DNA of 64,000 bases from Parus major. Taxonomy: Eukaryota > Chordata > Aves > Passeriformes > Paridae. The position numbers and the translations under genes were made by a program. Under the pieces are notes generated by a model. That model was given only the letters and a program-made list of their open reading frames with translations, was not told the DNA's origin and did not search any database. This document shows, one piece after another, positions 10,140 to 21,326 of this stretch. The stretch is taken from the NCBI RefSeq assembly GCF_001522545.3, contig NC_031796.1, positions 1,475,382 through 1,539,381 on the forward strand, given 5' to 3'. Positions within the stretch are counted from its first letter, which is position 1. Every line of letters starts with the position of its first letter.

Positions 10140-13100
10140 ATGGCCATGGCCCTGGGCAGCCGCTGCCTCCTCCTCCTCCTCCTCCTCCTCCTGGGCGTCC
10201 TGGGGGCCCCGGCGCTGGGCGACCCCGGCCCTTTAGAAGACGTGGTGATAGACAGATACTATATACCCAAAATCTGCCTGCGGGAGGCGCAGATGGGGGA
10301 TTTCATTCGCTACCACTACAATGGGACCTTTAAAGATGGCAAAAAGTTTGACTCCAGGTATCGCCGCGGCTGTGCGGGGGCTGCATGCGGGGGGCAGCTG
10401 CGGCGGGACCCTGCATGCCTCCCCCAGCCCCCAGCCCGCATGCCGGGGCAGGCAGGCAGCTGCGGGGACCCCCATGCCATCCCCCAGCCCCGGGGCACGG
10501 CCGGCCCGGCCAGACAACGCCCAGCACCCCCGGCTTTGAGCCAAGAAGGGCTTTTGGTGGCTGAACACATCTCAGGCTGAAGCGAACCCCCAGCCCAGCT
10601 CTGCAGCCCCTGCCAGGTCCCACGGAAGCTCCCAGCCCTTCAGGGATCTCTGCAGAGCTGTGGGGTAGCCTGTCCAGGGCACAGGCAGAATTTGGGATTT
10701 TGCCCTACCTGGCACACTCTGCACTCATGAACACGTATCTACATGTGCTGCACAGGCAGGGAAATGCTTAAAGCACTTGGAGACGTGGCAGTGGCAAAAC
10801 CCTTCATTATCCCAGAGGCTTCACTCTGCTGGGCTCAGTGTTCCTTGGCCCCTCGTCCCTGCTCTGCTCACGCTGGCTGGGAATCAGGGCTGGGGCAGCC
10901 CCTGGTTTGCAGCACCATGAGTGGGGAGGAGAACTGGGGGCACAGAAACAGCTGGAGCCGTGCTGGGGCTCAGCCCCAGCACCATGTAGCAATAAAAATT
11001 TCCCAGGCTTTTTTTTTGGAGCTCTGGAAAGTAAAGGTGTTCACAGTTTGATGTGTCTTATCTTCCTTGTAAGCATGAATGGGGAAAGTAACTGCAGTGG
11101 GAGCCTGGGGACACTCTCTGCTAAAAGAATTCTCTGCCCGGAGACTATCTGTTGCTCCAGTAATTTCTTGGAGTATTTTAAGGTTTAAAAATAAAAACAA
11201 ATTTGCAGTTTAAAAATGAGGCCGGGACGTTGTCTTTCCTCATCACTGTGTAAAGCTCCAATGTGCTGTATACAAAATGATTTGGAAGCAGCAGGAAGCC
11301 CCAGAGCTGCCGGCCTCCAGCCCAGCTCAGTGGGTGAGATCTGGGGAGGGTGTGGATGGCTTCTGGGGGTGCAGAGTCAGGCTGAAGTGCTGACCAGTGC
11401 CCCAGGGGCCAGCTGCCCTCCAGCAGCATGAGATTGAGCCCTCTAGCATCCGTGTTTTTGAGCTGTGGACTCTGCCTGCACCACGGGGACTCACAGGCTG
11501 TGATGGGAGCTCTGCACACTGGGGAAGGGGCAGCCCTGTCCCTCTGCCCTGCCCCACCAGCACCGGCAGCTTTGGAGCTCCATCCTTTTTCTCACCTCTG
11601 ACGGGTGTGTCCCTTTGCCCCAGCTATGACCGAGGGGCCACGGTGGCCGGTGTGGTGGGCGTTGGGCGGCTGATCACGGGCATGGACCGGGGGCTGCAGG
11701 GGATGTGCGTGAACGAGCGGCGTCACCTCATCGTGCCACCCCACCTGGGCTACGGCAGCATCGGCGTGGGTAAGGGGCCCTGGCACGGGGGGGTGAGGGA
11801 CCAAAACCCCCCGGGCTGGCCTTAGCAGGGACAGGGCTCCAGTGCCTCCCTGGCAGATGCGGCTTAAGGGTGGCTCCATGGCCAGGGCGAGTGGTGCTGG
11901 AGTGGGGCTTCCCTGGGAAGGAGGGGTCCTGCCCCCAGCTGGTCTGTGCTGCTTTCCCAGGGGCTGGCGTGGGTCACCAGCAGCCCTGAGCAGCAGCAGC
12001 TTCAGGGGAGGCTTCAGGAGACAGAGCCCATGGCCAGCCTGGGCTTAGTCTTAGTCCCACTTAAGGTGCTCTGTCCTTGCTGCTGCCCCTTTAGCGGGGC
12101 TGATCCCCCCAGATGCCACCCTGTACTTTGACGTCGTCATGCTGGACATCTGGAACAAGAATGACAAGCTGCAGATCACCACCCTGTCCAAACCTGAGCG
12201 CTGCAACCGCACGGTGGAGAACTCGGACTTTGTGCGGTACCACTACAACGGCACCCTGCTGGATGGGACCCCCTTCGACTCCAGGTATGCCACTGGGATG
12301 CACCTGGCCTCAGGGCAGAGGGCTGTGGGGCTGGGATGCAGCCTCTGCCTTGCCACTGGGTCACTAGGGGTGGCAGGGACCCAGGGGCAGCAGGCTGGGC
12401 ACACAGAGCAGCCTCACCCTGTGCTCCCTCCCGGCTCCCCAGCAGGGCTGGTGCAGCTCCATGACCCCCCAAACCAGCCTCTGGCACAGCCCTGCTCTGG
12501 CTGGGGCTGCTGAGCCATCCCCAGCCTCATTCTCCACCAACAGCTACAGCAAGGGCAGCACCTACGACACCTATGTGGGCACCGGGTGGCTGATCAAGGG
12601 CATGGACCAGGGGCTGCTGGGCATGTGCGCTGGGGAGAAGAGGAGCATCATCATCCCCCCGTTCCTGGCCTATGGGGAGAAGGGCTATGGTGAGCCAGGC
12701 ACCACCCCATCGTGCCAGCCCCTTCCCTCCCAGCTCTGACCAGAGCCCCCTGGTGCAGAAGGACCCTCCTTCAGGCTGACCCATGTCCTTCCTCCCCCAG
12801 GGACTGTGATCCCACCACAGGCATCGCTGGTGTTCAGCGTGCTGCTGGTGGATTTCCACAACCCCAAGGATGGTGTCTTTCTGGAGCACCTGGAGGTGCC
12901 AGAGTCCTGCAAACGCCGGGCTGTGACCGGGGACTTTGTCCGCTACCACTACAACGGGACACTCATGGACGGGACGCTCTTTGACTCCAGGTGTGGGAGG
13001 AAGCAGCTGCACAGGGAGAGCCCCTGATGTCCTCTCCCACCCCACAACTGCAAGGAAAGGCTGAGAGGGAACAATGGGCATGAAATAGGCTAAAAAGGAC

Positions 13101-14926
13101 AATATCTGTTTATTGCATCTCTTGGAGCAAGGTTTGGTTTCTGGAGGAGCAGGAGAGGCTGAGAGGAGGGGTGTGGGTTGGGGTGTAGGGGCTGGGGCAT
13201 TGATGGTGCTGGGGGTTCTCTTGCTGCAGTTACTCCCGCAATGAGACCTACAACACCTACATTGGGAAGGGCTACATCATCCCTGGCATGGATCAGGGGC
13301 TGCAGGGGGTCTGCGTGGGAGAGCAGCGGCGAGTGGTCATCCCCCCACACCTGGCTTACGGGGAGAACGGTGCAGGTAAATGTGCAGAGGGCTCTGAGAG
13401 ACGAGCACATCAAGGGGTGTGGGAAGCAGCAGGGAAAGGCTTCACCTGCCCTGCAGCGCTCCAGCAGCTCTCCTCATCCTCCTCTTCCAGGAGATAAAAT
13501 CCCCGGCTCAGCCGTGCTCATCTTTGATGTCCACATCATCGACTTCCACAACCCTGAGGACCCGGTGGAGATCGAGACCGTGTTCCGGCCCGAGGGCTGC
13601 AATGTCACCACCCGCCACCGGGACTTTGTCCGCTACCACTACAACTGCTCCTTGCTGGATGGCACCCGGCTCTTCTCCTCGTGCGTGCCCCGAGCATTCC
13701 CGTCCTTCCTGGGACCAAACCCTGCCTGGCACTGGGCTGGGGGTGGGCAGGCACTGGGCAGCACCGGGACCATCTGCTCTGCCACAGGCAGGGCTGGAGC
13801 ATCACAGGGCACGGGGCAGCAGGATGGGGCAGCGGGGAGGAGAGTTCAAAGGACACAGTGGGATGGAGGCTGTGGAACTTCATGGCATATCAGGGTGGAG
13901 GATGTGGGATTCTGGGCCACGGTGGGATGGAGGGGTTGGGATTTCAGGGCTGCCCACTAGATCTGAGGGACTTTTCTCACCTGCGCTGTTTCCTCTGTGC
14001 CTCCTGCAGCCACGACTATGAGAAGCCCCAAGAGGTAACTCTGGGGGCCAACAAGGTGATCGAGGGGCTGAACAGTGGCCTGCTGGACATGTGTGCAGGG
14101 GAGAGGCGGGTGCTCATCATCCCCCCACACCTGGGCCACGGGGAGAGCGGAGGTAGGGGAGTGGTGGCTGATGTGTGCAATGAAAACTGGGTGGTTCAGC
14201 CTTGCTGGGCCCCTGCTGGGCTCCATCCCCCGTCCTGCCAGGGCTGTGGGCTCAGAGCCAGGGCTTTGCTTTGCCCCCTGTGGTGCTGGAGCTTTTGCTG
14301 TGTTTTCAGCCCGAGGGGTGCCTGGCAGCGCTGTGCTCCGCTTTGAGGTGGAGCTGGTCTCCATGGAGGAGGGGGTTCCTGAGGGCTACCTCTTCATCTG
14401 GCACGGGGACCCACCAGCCAACCTGTACGAGCAGATGGACCTCAACAAGGATGGGGAGATCCCTGCTGATGAGGTGAGTGGCTCCCAAATGCTGGGGTGC
14501 AGGAGGAAATGGGGCACAGGGGACCCCACCCTGGGCAGCAGCACTTGAAGGGCACTGCTGCCCCTGGGCACTTGGGAGCCTGCAGAGCTGTGCAGGAAGA
14601 ACACCCCAGCCAACCATTGCTGCTGGGTGAGGGCAGTGTCCCCGAGGGCAGCCTCTGCTCCAGTCCCTGCCTGTCCTTGGCACGGGCCGTGGTCTCCCTG
14701 CCCTGCCCAAAGCAGCATCTCTTCCCTCTCCCCTCTCCAGTTCTCCACCTTCATCAAGACGCAGGTGGCGGAGGGGAAAGGCCGCCTCATGCCCAGCTCC
14801 GACCCAGAGAAAGTCATTGCTGACATGTTCCAGAACCAAGACCGCAACCAGGATGGGAAGATCACACCCAACGAGCTGAAGCTCAAGTCGGATGAGGACC
14901 AGGAGAAGATTCATGAGGAGCTCTGA
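10140..14926 (+). CDS. FKBP10: FKBP10 (FKBP65), ER peptidyl-prolyl isomerase and collagen chaperone
   Basis: Ten exons: 10140-10357, 11624-11769, 12095-12284, 12544-12689, 12801-12990, 13230-13375, 13491-13680, 14010-14152, 14310-14473, 14741-14926. Total 1719 nt, 572 residues (human 582). A Leu-rich signal peptide is followed by four FKBP-type domains at about residues 27-121, 122-233, 234-345 and 346-456. Each is encoded by two exons, the first of each later pair being 190 nt. Repeated RYHYNG and IPPHLGYG-type motifs mark them. Two EF-hands follow ([12 protein letters not shown] about 500-511, [12 protein letters not shown] about 545-556). The C-terminus is HEEL, an ER-retention signal. The protein folds procollagen and regulates LH2-dependent cross-linking. 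In-frame ATGs at 10140 and 10146 are both possible starts; the first is chosen. The fourth FKBP domain is one codon shorter in its second exon. Confidence 0.97.
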
Positions 14927-15104
14927 GGAGCAGTCCCTGCTGTTCCTGGAGACAGGACTCATCCTCGCCGTGTCATGGCCGGTCTCCCATCCTGGGAACC
15001 TGCCCCTCCCCAGTCCTGCTGGGGGCTGGGTTTTGATTTTCACCTCTTACTAACTGAGGGTATTTTGATGTGTTCTCCTGAGCAGGAAAACTCAGCCCCC
15101 AGCT

Positions 15105-15110
15105 AATAAA
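15105..15110 (+). terminator. FKBP10: Poly(A) signal of FKBP10
   Basis: AATAAA 179 bases after the FKBP10 stop codon, the first canonical signal downstream. Confidence 0.8.
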
Positions 15111-16109
15111 CCCAGACTAGAAGATGTCCCCTCCCTAAGCCCCTTCATCCTCCACCAGTGACTGCAGGTCCAGCTCCAGCCCCCTCCCCTGTCTGTGCTG
15201 CCTCAGGGGGCAGGCAGGATACAGGGGGGCTCCCCCTCACCTCCACCACAGCATTTTGTAGTTTAGGGTTGGGGATTGGGTTTTTTATATATACACTTAA
15301 AATTCTTTAGAGGGAAGAAAGAGAAGGCTTTTGTCCCAGTCCCTGCTCTGCCCCTGCTGCCCTGGGCCAAGAAGCTGAAGGGGGCTCAGGTTCCCAGGGT
15401 GGAACCCCAATACTCTGCAGGCATCTGCCATTCCAAAAGTCTGGGCCCCCTGCAACTGTGGGACCTGGCAAACACCTCATCAGCTGGGAGAAGGGAAACA
15501 GACCTTCACCCCCCAGCCCTCAGGGAGCAGCACTGTCCCCCTTCACACCCTCCCCACCTCCTAGCCCCCAGTGATTGAGACAAATCAAACCCATTTAGTT
15601 TCAATGGCCAAATGCAGGTCACAGCCTTGGGAGTGCTCAGTGTGCTCCTGGGACCAGCACAGCTCTGGCACCTGCCAGCTCCCAAAGCCCCTGCAGTCTG
15701 TCCTCAACAGGGACAGAAGAAATGCAGAAGCACATCAGTGCAGAGTGAATCCCTCAAATGGGGACTTGCCTTGCACCAAATAAATAATTCCTCCAGGTTT
15801 CCAAGGAGTTTGACTGTGTTTGGTTACTTTGCCATGGAACGTGGCCATGTGTTGGCAGCACAGGGACCAGCTTTGCCTGGGGGATTCCAGGCTCCAGCAT
15901 CCACTGGGTCTGGCAGGAGAAATCAAAATTCCCTCCTGGGATCCTCCACCAAAGGCAACAGAGCTTCAGTTCCAGCAGCTGGTGAGGGCTGGGGGGCTCT
16001 GGTGGGATGGGGAGCTGGGGAGCAGAGGCAGCTGCCAGCACCAGCCCAGGGAGCAGAGCAGCCCCTCGGCGCTGGCTACAAACCACCTGTGACCCAGCTT
16101 TAGACAATT
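15111..16109. other. Convergent gap between FKBP10 and NT5C3B
   Basis: About 1 kb between two converging 3' ends. No exon, RNA gene or repeat is recognised, and the sequence is of mixed composition. Confidence 0.6.
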
Positions 16110-16114
16110 ATGTT

Positions 16115-16120
16115 TTTATT
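16115..16120 (-). terminator. NT5C3B: Poly(A) signal of NT5C3B
   Basis: AATAAA on the minus strand about 890 bases past the stop codon at 17004, implying a 3' UTR of about 0.9 kb. Confidence 0.6.
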
Positions 16121-17003
16121 CCAAAACAGAGAACAAATCTGCTCTTCCCATAGTCCAACATAACCAGAGGTTATACAGAAATAAAATGGTCTTTTCCTAT
16201 TGCTGCTCTGAGAGCCAAGGATCAGCCCAGAAATTTAGTATACAAACATGGTCAGGTAAAACATTGCTTAAAACTCAAAATTTTGCCATTGGCCCCTCCT
16301 CCCCCATCCCCACCCCTACTCCTCTGGCAGACAAACTTACTTCTGGCTTTTTGGGCAGCAGCTGCAGCTGAGCTCTGGGTCTTCAGGGACGGCTGGAAAA
16401 AGCTTTTTTTCCACAGTAAGAGCTGCACTGGTGCAAGAGGGATGGGTGAGCTGAGACACGAGGCTAGAGAGCTGCTGGTTTACACGGGGAATGTGGGGCT
16501 GGGTGATGTGATGGCCACCAGGGCCACACCAGCCCAGTGGCTGCACTGGCACCAGAGTCAGCCCAGGAGCTTTGAAGCCCACAGAAAACAGGATGAGAGA
16601 GAAACTTGTTTTCTTAGTCAGGAACACAGTGGCACATCTAAACCAGGCCTCAGCCCACAGTAAACTGTCTCCATTCCACCCTCAGCTGCTGAAGCAAGTG
16701 CAGAACATCTCTGCCTGAAACATGGAATGGTTTGTCGTGGCCTCAGGAGGTGGCAGGGGTGAATTCCCAGTGGGATGAAGTCACTCTGGGTGGGAAACTG
16801 CAGAGCCAGGCAGGGTTGGTGTAAAGGGAAAGGAGAAGCTTCCCCCTTCTCACCTCTCCTGCTGCAGGGCTGGCTGAGGGCATTAGTGAGGTCAGGATGG
16901 AGCCCAGCCAGCTCCAGCAGGTCCCCTGCAGCTCTGTCCCAGGAAGGACATTCCCTGCCCCGTGCCTGCTGCGTGGCTGGAGCTGGGACACCACGTCCCC
17001 AGC

Positions 17004-20000
17004 TCATGTCTCAGCCAGGATGTACCGCAGAATCCCGTTCACCACGTCCAGCGTCTCGTCGCTCTCCAGCACAATGTCATAGGAATCCAGGTACTTCCCC
17101 CTCCGCTCCTCCACCTGCCAGGACCATCAACAACCAGCAGCTGAGGGTGAGGATGTTCCACCCACAGTACTGAAAAGGGAGACAATAATTACCCTGACCA
17201 CTTCCCAGACACAGTGGGAGCTCAGCAGACCCCCAGGTCCCTGCACACACCCCACAGGAGATCATACAAACCCCTTACATGCCCAAAACACTGGGGCAGC
17301 CCCCTACCCTTCCCTGCTGGAGGAAGGCTGGTAGGGAAGCACTAAACTGCTCCTCTCACCCACCTTGTCATTGAGAAAGCCAATCTTGAGGATGTTCTCC
17401 ACACTGGGAACACCGTCTGCCATCGTCAGGTCACCCATGGAGTCCCCCAGCAGGATGATGCTCGTCCTTGTGCTCAGCTGCTGGAAGTACTCCGTGCCCT
17501 GCAGCACCGTGTTGTTCTTGTTGTAGGTGTGGATGAGAGGTCCCTTGAAGTGCGTGAGGATTCCCTGAGCACACGGGACAGACAGACAGACAGACAGCTC
17601 TTAACCTGATGGTGGCACTGTTAATCATGTCCCAGTCCTCAGTGCCAGCACCACACCACTCCCCCCACACGGATGCAATGCAGGAACTCACAGCATCATT
17701 GAAGTCCATGTAGTTGGACACCACGTTGACATTGGAGTAGAAGACGTTGGCCTGACGGATAATCTCTTCCAGGATATCGCCAACGCCAGCCGAGAAGATG
17801 AACAGGGGGACGTTGTTCTTATGCAGCTGATCAAAGAACTCCCTGAAACCATCCCTAGAGCAGGAGTGTCCATTGCACAGGGCTGTGTTACCAGCTCCCA
17901 GCGTGGTGCCTGGTGCCCTGTGCTCAGCCCAGCTCCTGTTCCTGCCCACATTCCCAAACAGAAACACAGATACAAGCTCTGCAAACAGCACGAGCTCTCT
18001 GTGGCAGCAGCACTCCCGTGGCAGAACCCCAGAGCTCTGGGTGCAGCAGCTGGGAGGGTGCTTGTGGGAACATTTTGCCTGGCATCTCCTGAGCACCTCA
18101 GCTGCTCAGCAGGGGCACAGGGCACACTGCCCACACACACCCACACAAGTGGGAGATGTGCAACAGGTCAGACTGGTTGGGAGGATGATCACAACAACTG
18201 TGACAGCCCCAGTCTGCCAGGACACAATTCCATAAAGAAGTGGAACTTGGGCTCATGAAAAGCCATCTCCTCCCTGAGCCTGGCAGCAACCTGGCAGAGC
18301 CCAGCTCCCTGAGCCAGCCTTAGGGCCACTGCTGCCAGGTCAGCTTTAACAGCAAGTTCTAGCACAGCATTTTTGTGCTGTGGGTGAAATCTGCTGCTAA
18401 GCCAAGGGTCTGCATAAGGCTTGGCAGTTCCAGTGCAAAGAGCACAGCTCTGCTGGAAACAGAGAACTGCAGGCTGCCCCTGCATCCTGCCCTGCAAATG
18501 GGGAGCTGTGCCCAGCACTGGCCCCTCAGCTGCTCCTTGCCAAGGCCCAGGAGAGGGGTGGTGGTTTCAGAGCAGGAAGGGAGCAGCCTGCAGCCGAGGA
18601 GTAAACTCAGGCTGTGGCTCATGTTCTGACTTCCTTACAACTCAGCCCCAGGGAGTGAGCAAGGCAGGCTGGCACTGGTCACACTGCAGTGTGGTGACAG
18701 CACAGAGATCTGGCTACACGGGCAGGAGAGAAGGGCTGTGGGCAGCCAAGCTGTACCTCAGCATCACATCCCCATGTCCAAACCTCAGCATCACATCCCC
18801 AGGCCCAAATCTCAGCACACCCCCATGCCCAAACCTCAGCATCACATCCCATGCCCAAACCTCAGCACCACATCCCATGCCCAAACCTGAGCATCACATC
18901 CCCATGCCCAAACCTCAGCATCACATCCCCAGGCCCAAACCTCAGCACCACATCCCATGCCCAAACCTGAGCATCACACCCCCATGCCCAAACCTCAGCA
19001 TCACATCCCATGCCCAAACCTCAGCACCACATCCCATGCCCGTACCTGAGCATCGCTTCTGACTCTCTGACGATCTGAGCTATGTCACCTTTGTGGATCT
19101 TCTGCTGCACCAGCAGCTCATGGGCCTTGGTCCACCTGTATGTGATGTGGGAAAGGCAGCAATGTCAGAGCTCCCAGAGGCCCTCAGAAGTCAGAAACAA
19201 CAACTAAATCTTGTGGGATTGCTGCCAAGCCCAGGCATGATTCAAGCCTCATGTCCTGTAGTCCTCAGGTACAAGATGTTGTCAGGAGAAGGTCAAGATC
19301 ACCAAAAACAGGACTCACCACTCCACCATGAGGGGACATTTCTCTTCCAGGGTCCGGTTGGGATCTATTTCAATGGGATAGTAATAGTGGAGCAGATCCT
19401 TCAGCTGGGGTATCACACAGGGAAAAAGAACAAAGTGAACATCAGGTCTGAAGAGACTAAGCAAAACTAGCATTTCTGAAGTTCTCCAAAGCATTGCTCT
19501 ACCCAAACACAGCCAAAACCTTGTCACTGAGCAGCTTCCCTCTGAGCAGCTCTCAGCAGCCTGGCTGGCTCTCCCCTCACTCCAAATGCTCTCCCCTTCC
19601 TCCTCTTATCAAACTGAAACACCCACAGCTGCACGTGCAAATTTGAGTTCCCTTTTTAACTTCTCTGTCACTGCTGGCTGAAATGCAGCCTGGACACTTT
19701 CTCACTCCATCCTGGAAGCCACCACAGCTGGGAGAGCTGCCACACCAGCCAGTGTGACCTCCCAATGACAGGTGACATGTACAAGAGTCACCAAGCCAAG
19801 ATGTGGTGCCTTACACACAGCACCCACCTTCTTCTTGCCATCCTCGCTGATAACACGGCTGGTATCAAGGATATCTACAAAGAAAATAAAACACCAATGA
19901 TGTAGCACAGAATCATAAATAGACTTTATACAGCAACTCCCCTGCATCTCAGTGCTGGCTCGTCCCAATACAAGCCGTGGTGACACTGTGACCTGAGCAC

Positions 20001-20968
20001 AGTGGGGTCCCAACGCAGTGGCTCCCACTCTGAGCCCACAGCAGGCCACAATCACAGGGCCTGGCTTGGCCAGACAGCAGCCTCGGTGCCCTGGGCAGTG
20101 GGATGAAGGCAGCCAGCCCAGGAGCAGGCTCCTGACTGCTGCAGAAGCCCAGGCCTGCGTGGGGAAGACAGGATGGAGCAGCCAGGCTTGGAGGGCACAG
20201 GGAATGACAGGAACCACATCAAATACAAACACAGAAACCAAACTGAGCTAGTGACAGTGAAAACAACAGCTTCCACTCACTGTGAGATGTGGGGCAGCGC
20301 CTGCCATTGCAACCAAACCTGCTCAGCGTCATGTCAAAGTCGGAAATCACCTGGAAGAGGGGAGAAAACCGAATCCGTGCGTGACCCAGTGCATTCTGCA
20401 TTGGCCAGAGCCAGCCCAAGGTGATGCCACCTGTGAGAAGGTGCACCCAGCACCACCAGGCTCCCGTGGGCACAGACTGGCAGCGACGATGTGGCCGCTC
20501 CTGCCAGCGGCGAGGCAGATCATGTCCTCACCCTCCCACCCCGGAGCTCTTATCGGCACCGAATGGCTTCATCCTGGGCGGAGCAGGGGTTTGGGGACTG
20601 GCGCACAGTTAAAGCTTCAGATCTGGGAGTCCGGGGCCCCGCACTCCCTCTCCTCTGGGCTTCTCCCCCTCCAGCTGCACCGCAGGTCCCTCGCGGGGCT
20701 GGGAGAAGCCGGGCCGGGGGAGGAGGAAGGGGGAAAGGGCAGAGCACGGGCGACGCACCAAGGGGCCGGTACCTGCAGTTTGGCCACCCCCTGCTCCCGG
20801 AGAGACTGGATGATCCCCCGCACACGCTCGGGCTGCCGGATCCGGACCGTGGCTTTCTCCAGCTCGGGCACCTGCAGGCAGAGACCCCGCTCGGTGACCG
20901 AGACCCTCCAGCCCCCTGTGTCCGTCGGTGCTGGCCGCGCTCCCGGCCCGCAGCCCCGCTCTCACCAT
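17004..20968 (-). CDS. NT5C3B: 7-methylguanosine-phosphate-specific 5'-nucleotidase
   Basis: Nine exons in transcript order: 20966-20968 (ATG only, see below), 20773-20871, 20281-20350, 19828-19874, 19319-19404, 19046-19135, 17692-17854, 17364-17564, 17004-17114. Total 870 nt, 289 residues (human about 292-300). This HAD-superfamily cytosolic enzyme hydrolyses m7GMP from mRNA cap turnover to m7G and phosphate. Motif I is DFDMT, with the nucleophile Asp about residue 38 and the acid/base Asp two residues on. The late [13 protein letters not shown] motif binds Mg (Asp about 227). The ATG is the last codon of exon 1, directly before the donor GTGAGA. The frame stays open upstream (GAAE-M) into the assembly gap, so the true start may be a few codons earlier inside the gap. 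It converges with FKBP10 and diverges from KLHL10. Confidence 0.95.
17577..17597. repeat. (GACA)n microsatellite at a splice acceptor
   Basis: About five GACA units. On the NT5C3B strand this reads (TGTC)n and makes up the pyrimidine tract 13-33 bases upstream of exon 8. Confidence 0.9.
18753..19050 (-). repeat. 26-28-bp minisatellite copied from the NT5C3B exon 6 donor
   Basis: About eleven tandem units of AACCTCAGCATCACATCCC-type sequence fill intron 6 up to the exon 6 donor. The terminal unit CCCGTACCTGAGCATC is the exon-intron junction itself. On the gene strand, units 6 and 9 read GATGCTCAG|GTTTGGGC against the true junction GATGCTCAG|GTACGGGC. The outermost distal copy (18755) also keeps GTAC. 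Units alternate CTGAGCATC, CTCAGCATC, CTCAGCACC, forming a three-unit higher-order repeat of about 80 bp. Confidence 0.9.
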
Positions 20969-20981
20969 CTCGGCCGCTCCG

Positions 20982-21126
20982 NNNNNNNNNNNNNNNNNNN
21001 NNNNNNNNNNNNNNNNNNNNNNNNNNNNNNNNNNNNNNNNNNNNNNNNNNNNNNNNNNNNNNNNNNNNNNNNNNNNNNNNNNNNNNNNNNNNNNNNNNNN
21101 NNNNNNNNNNNNNNNNNNNNNNNNNN
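20982..21126. other. Assembly gap (145 N) at NT5C3B exon 1
   Basis: A run of N begins 14 bases upstream of the NT5C3B ATG and hides the 5' UTR, and possibly the true start codon. It is flanked by GC-rich sequence and a minisatellite. Confidence 0.99.
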
Positions 21127-21326
21127 AGGAGCTCCGGGGACCGGGAGGGGCTGCGGGGACCGGGAGGAGCTGCGGGGACCGGGAGGAGCTGCGGGGACCG
21201 GGAGGAGCTCCGGGGACCGGGGAGGGCTGCGGGGACCGGGAGGAGCTCCGGGGGCCGGGAGGAGCTCCGGGGACCGGGAAGGGCTGCGGGGACCGGGAGG
21301 AGCTCCGGGGACCGGGCGGGGCTCGG
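21127..21326. repeat. 19-bp GC-rich minisatellite, about ten units
   Basis: Consensus GCTGCGGGGACCGGGAGGA or the GCTCC variant repeats every 19 bp from 21131 to about 21321. Eleven unit starts were counted at exact 19-bp steps. It abuts the gap on the promoter side of NT5C3B and probably extends into the gap. Confidence 0.95.

Noticed and set aside
13078..13228. Possible extra FKBP10 exon between exons 5 and 6
   Set aside because: The direct join 12990 to 13230 keeps frame and the FKBP domain intact; the intervening sequence has no matching exon.
18753..19050. CRISPR-like array of about 27-bp repeats
   Set aside because: There are no unique spacers between repeats, it is inside a vertebrate intron, and the units are a head-to-tail minisatellite.
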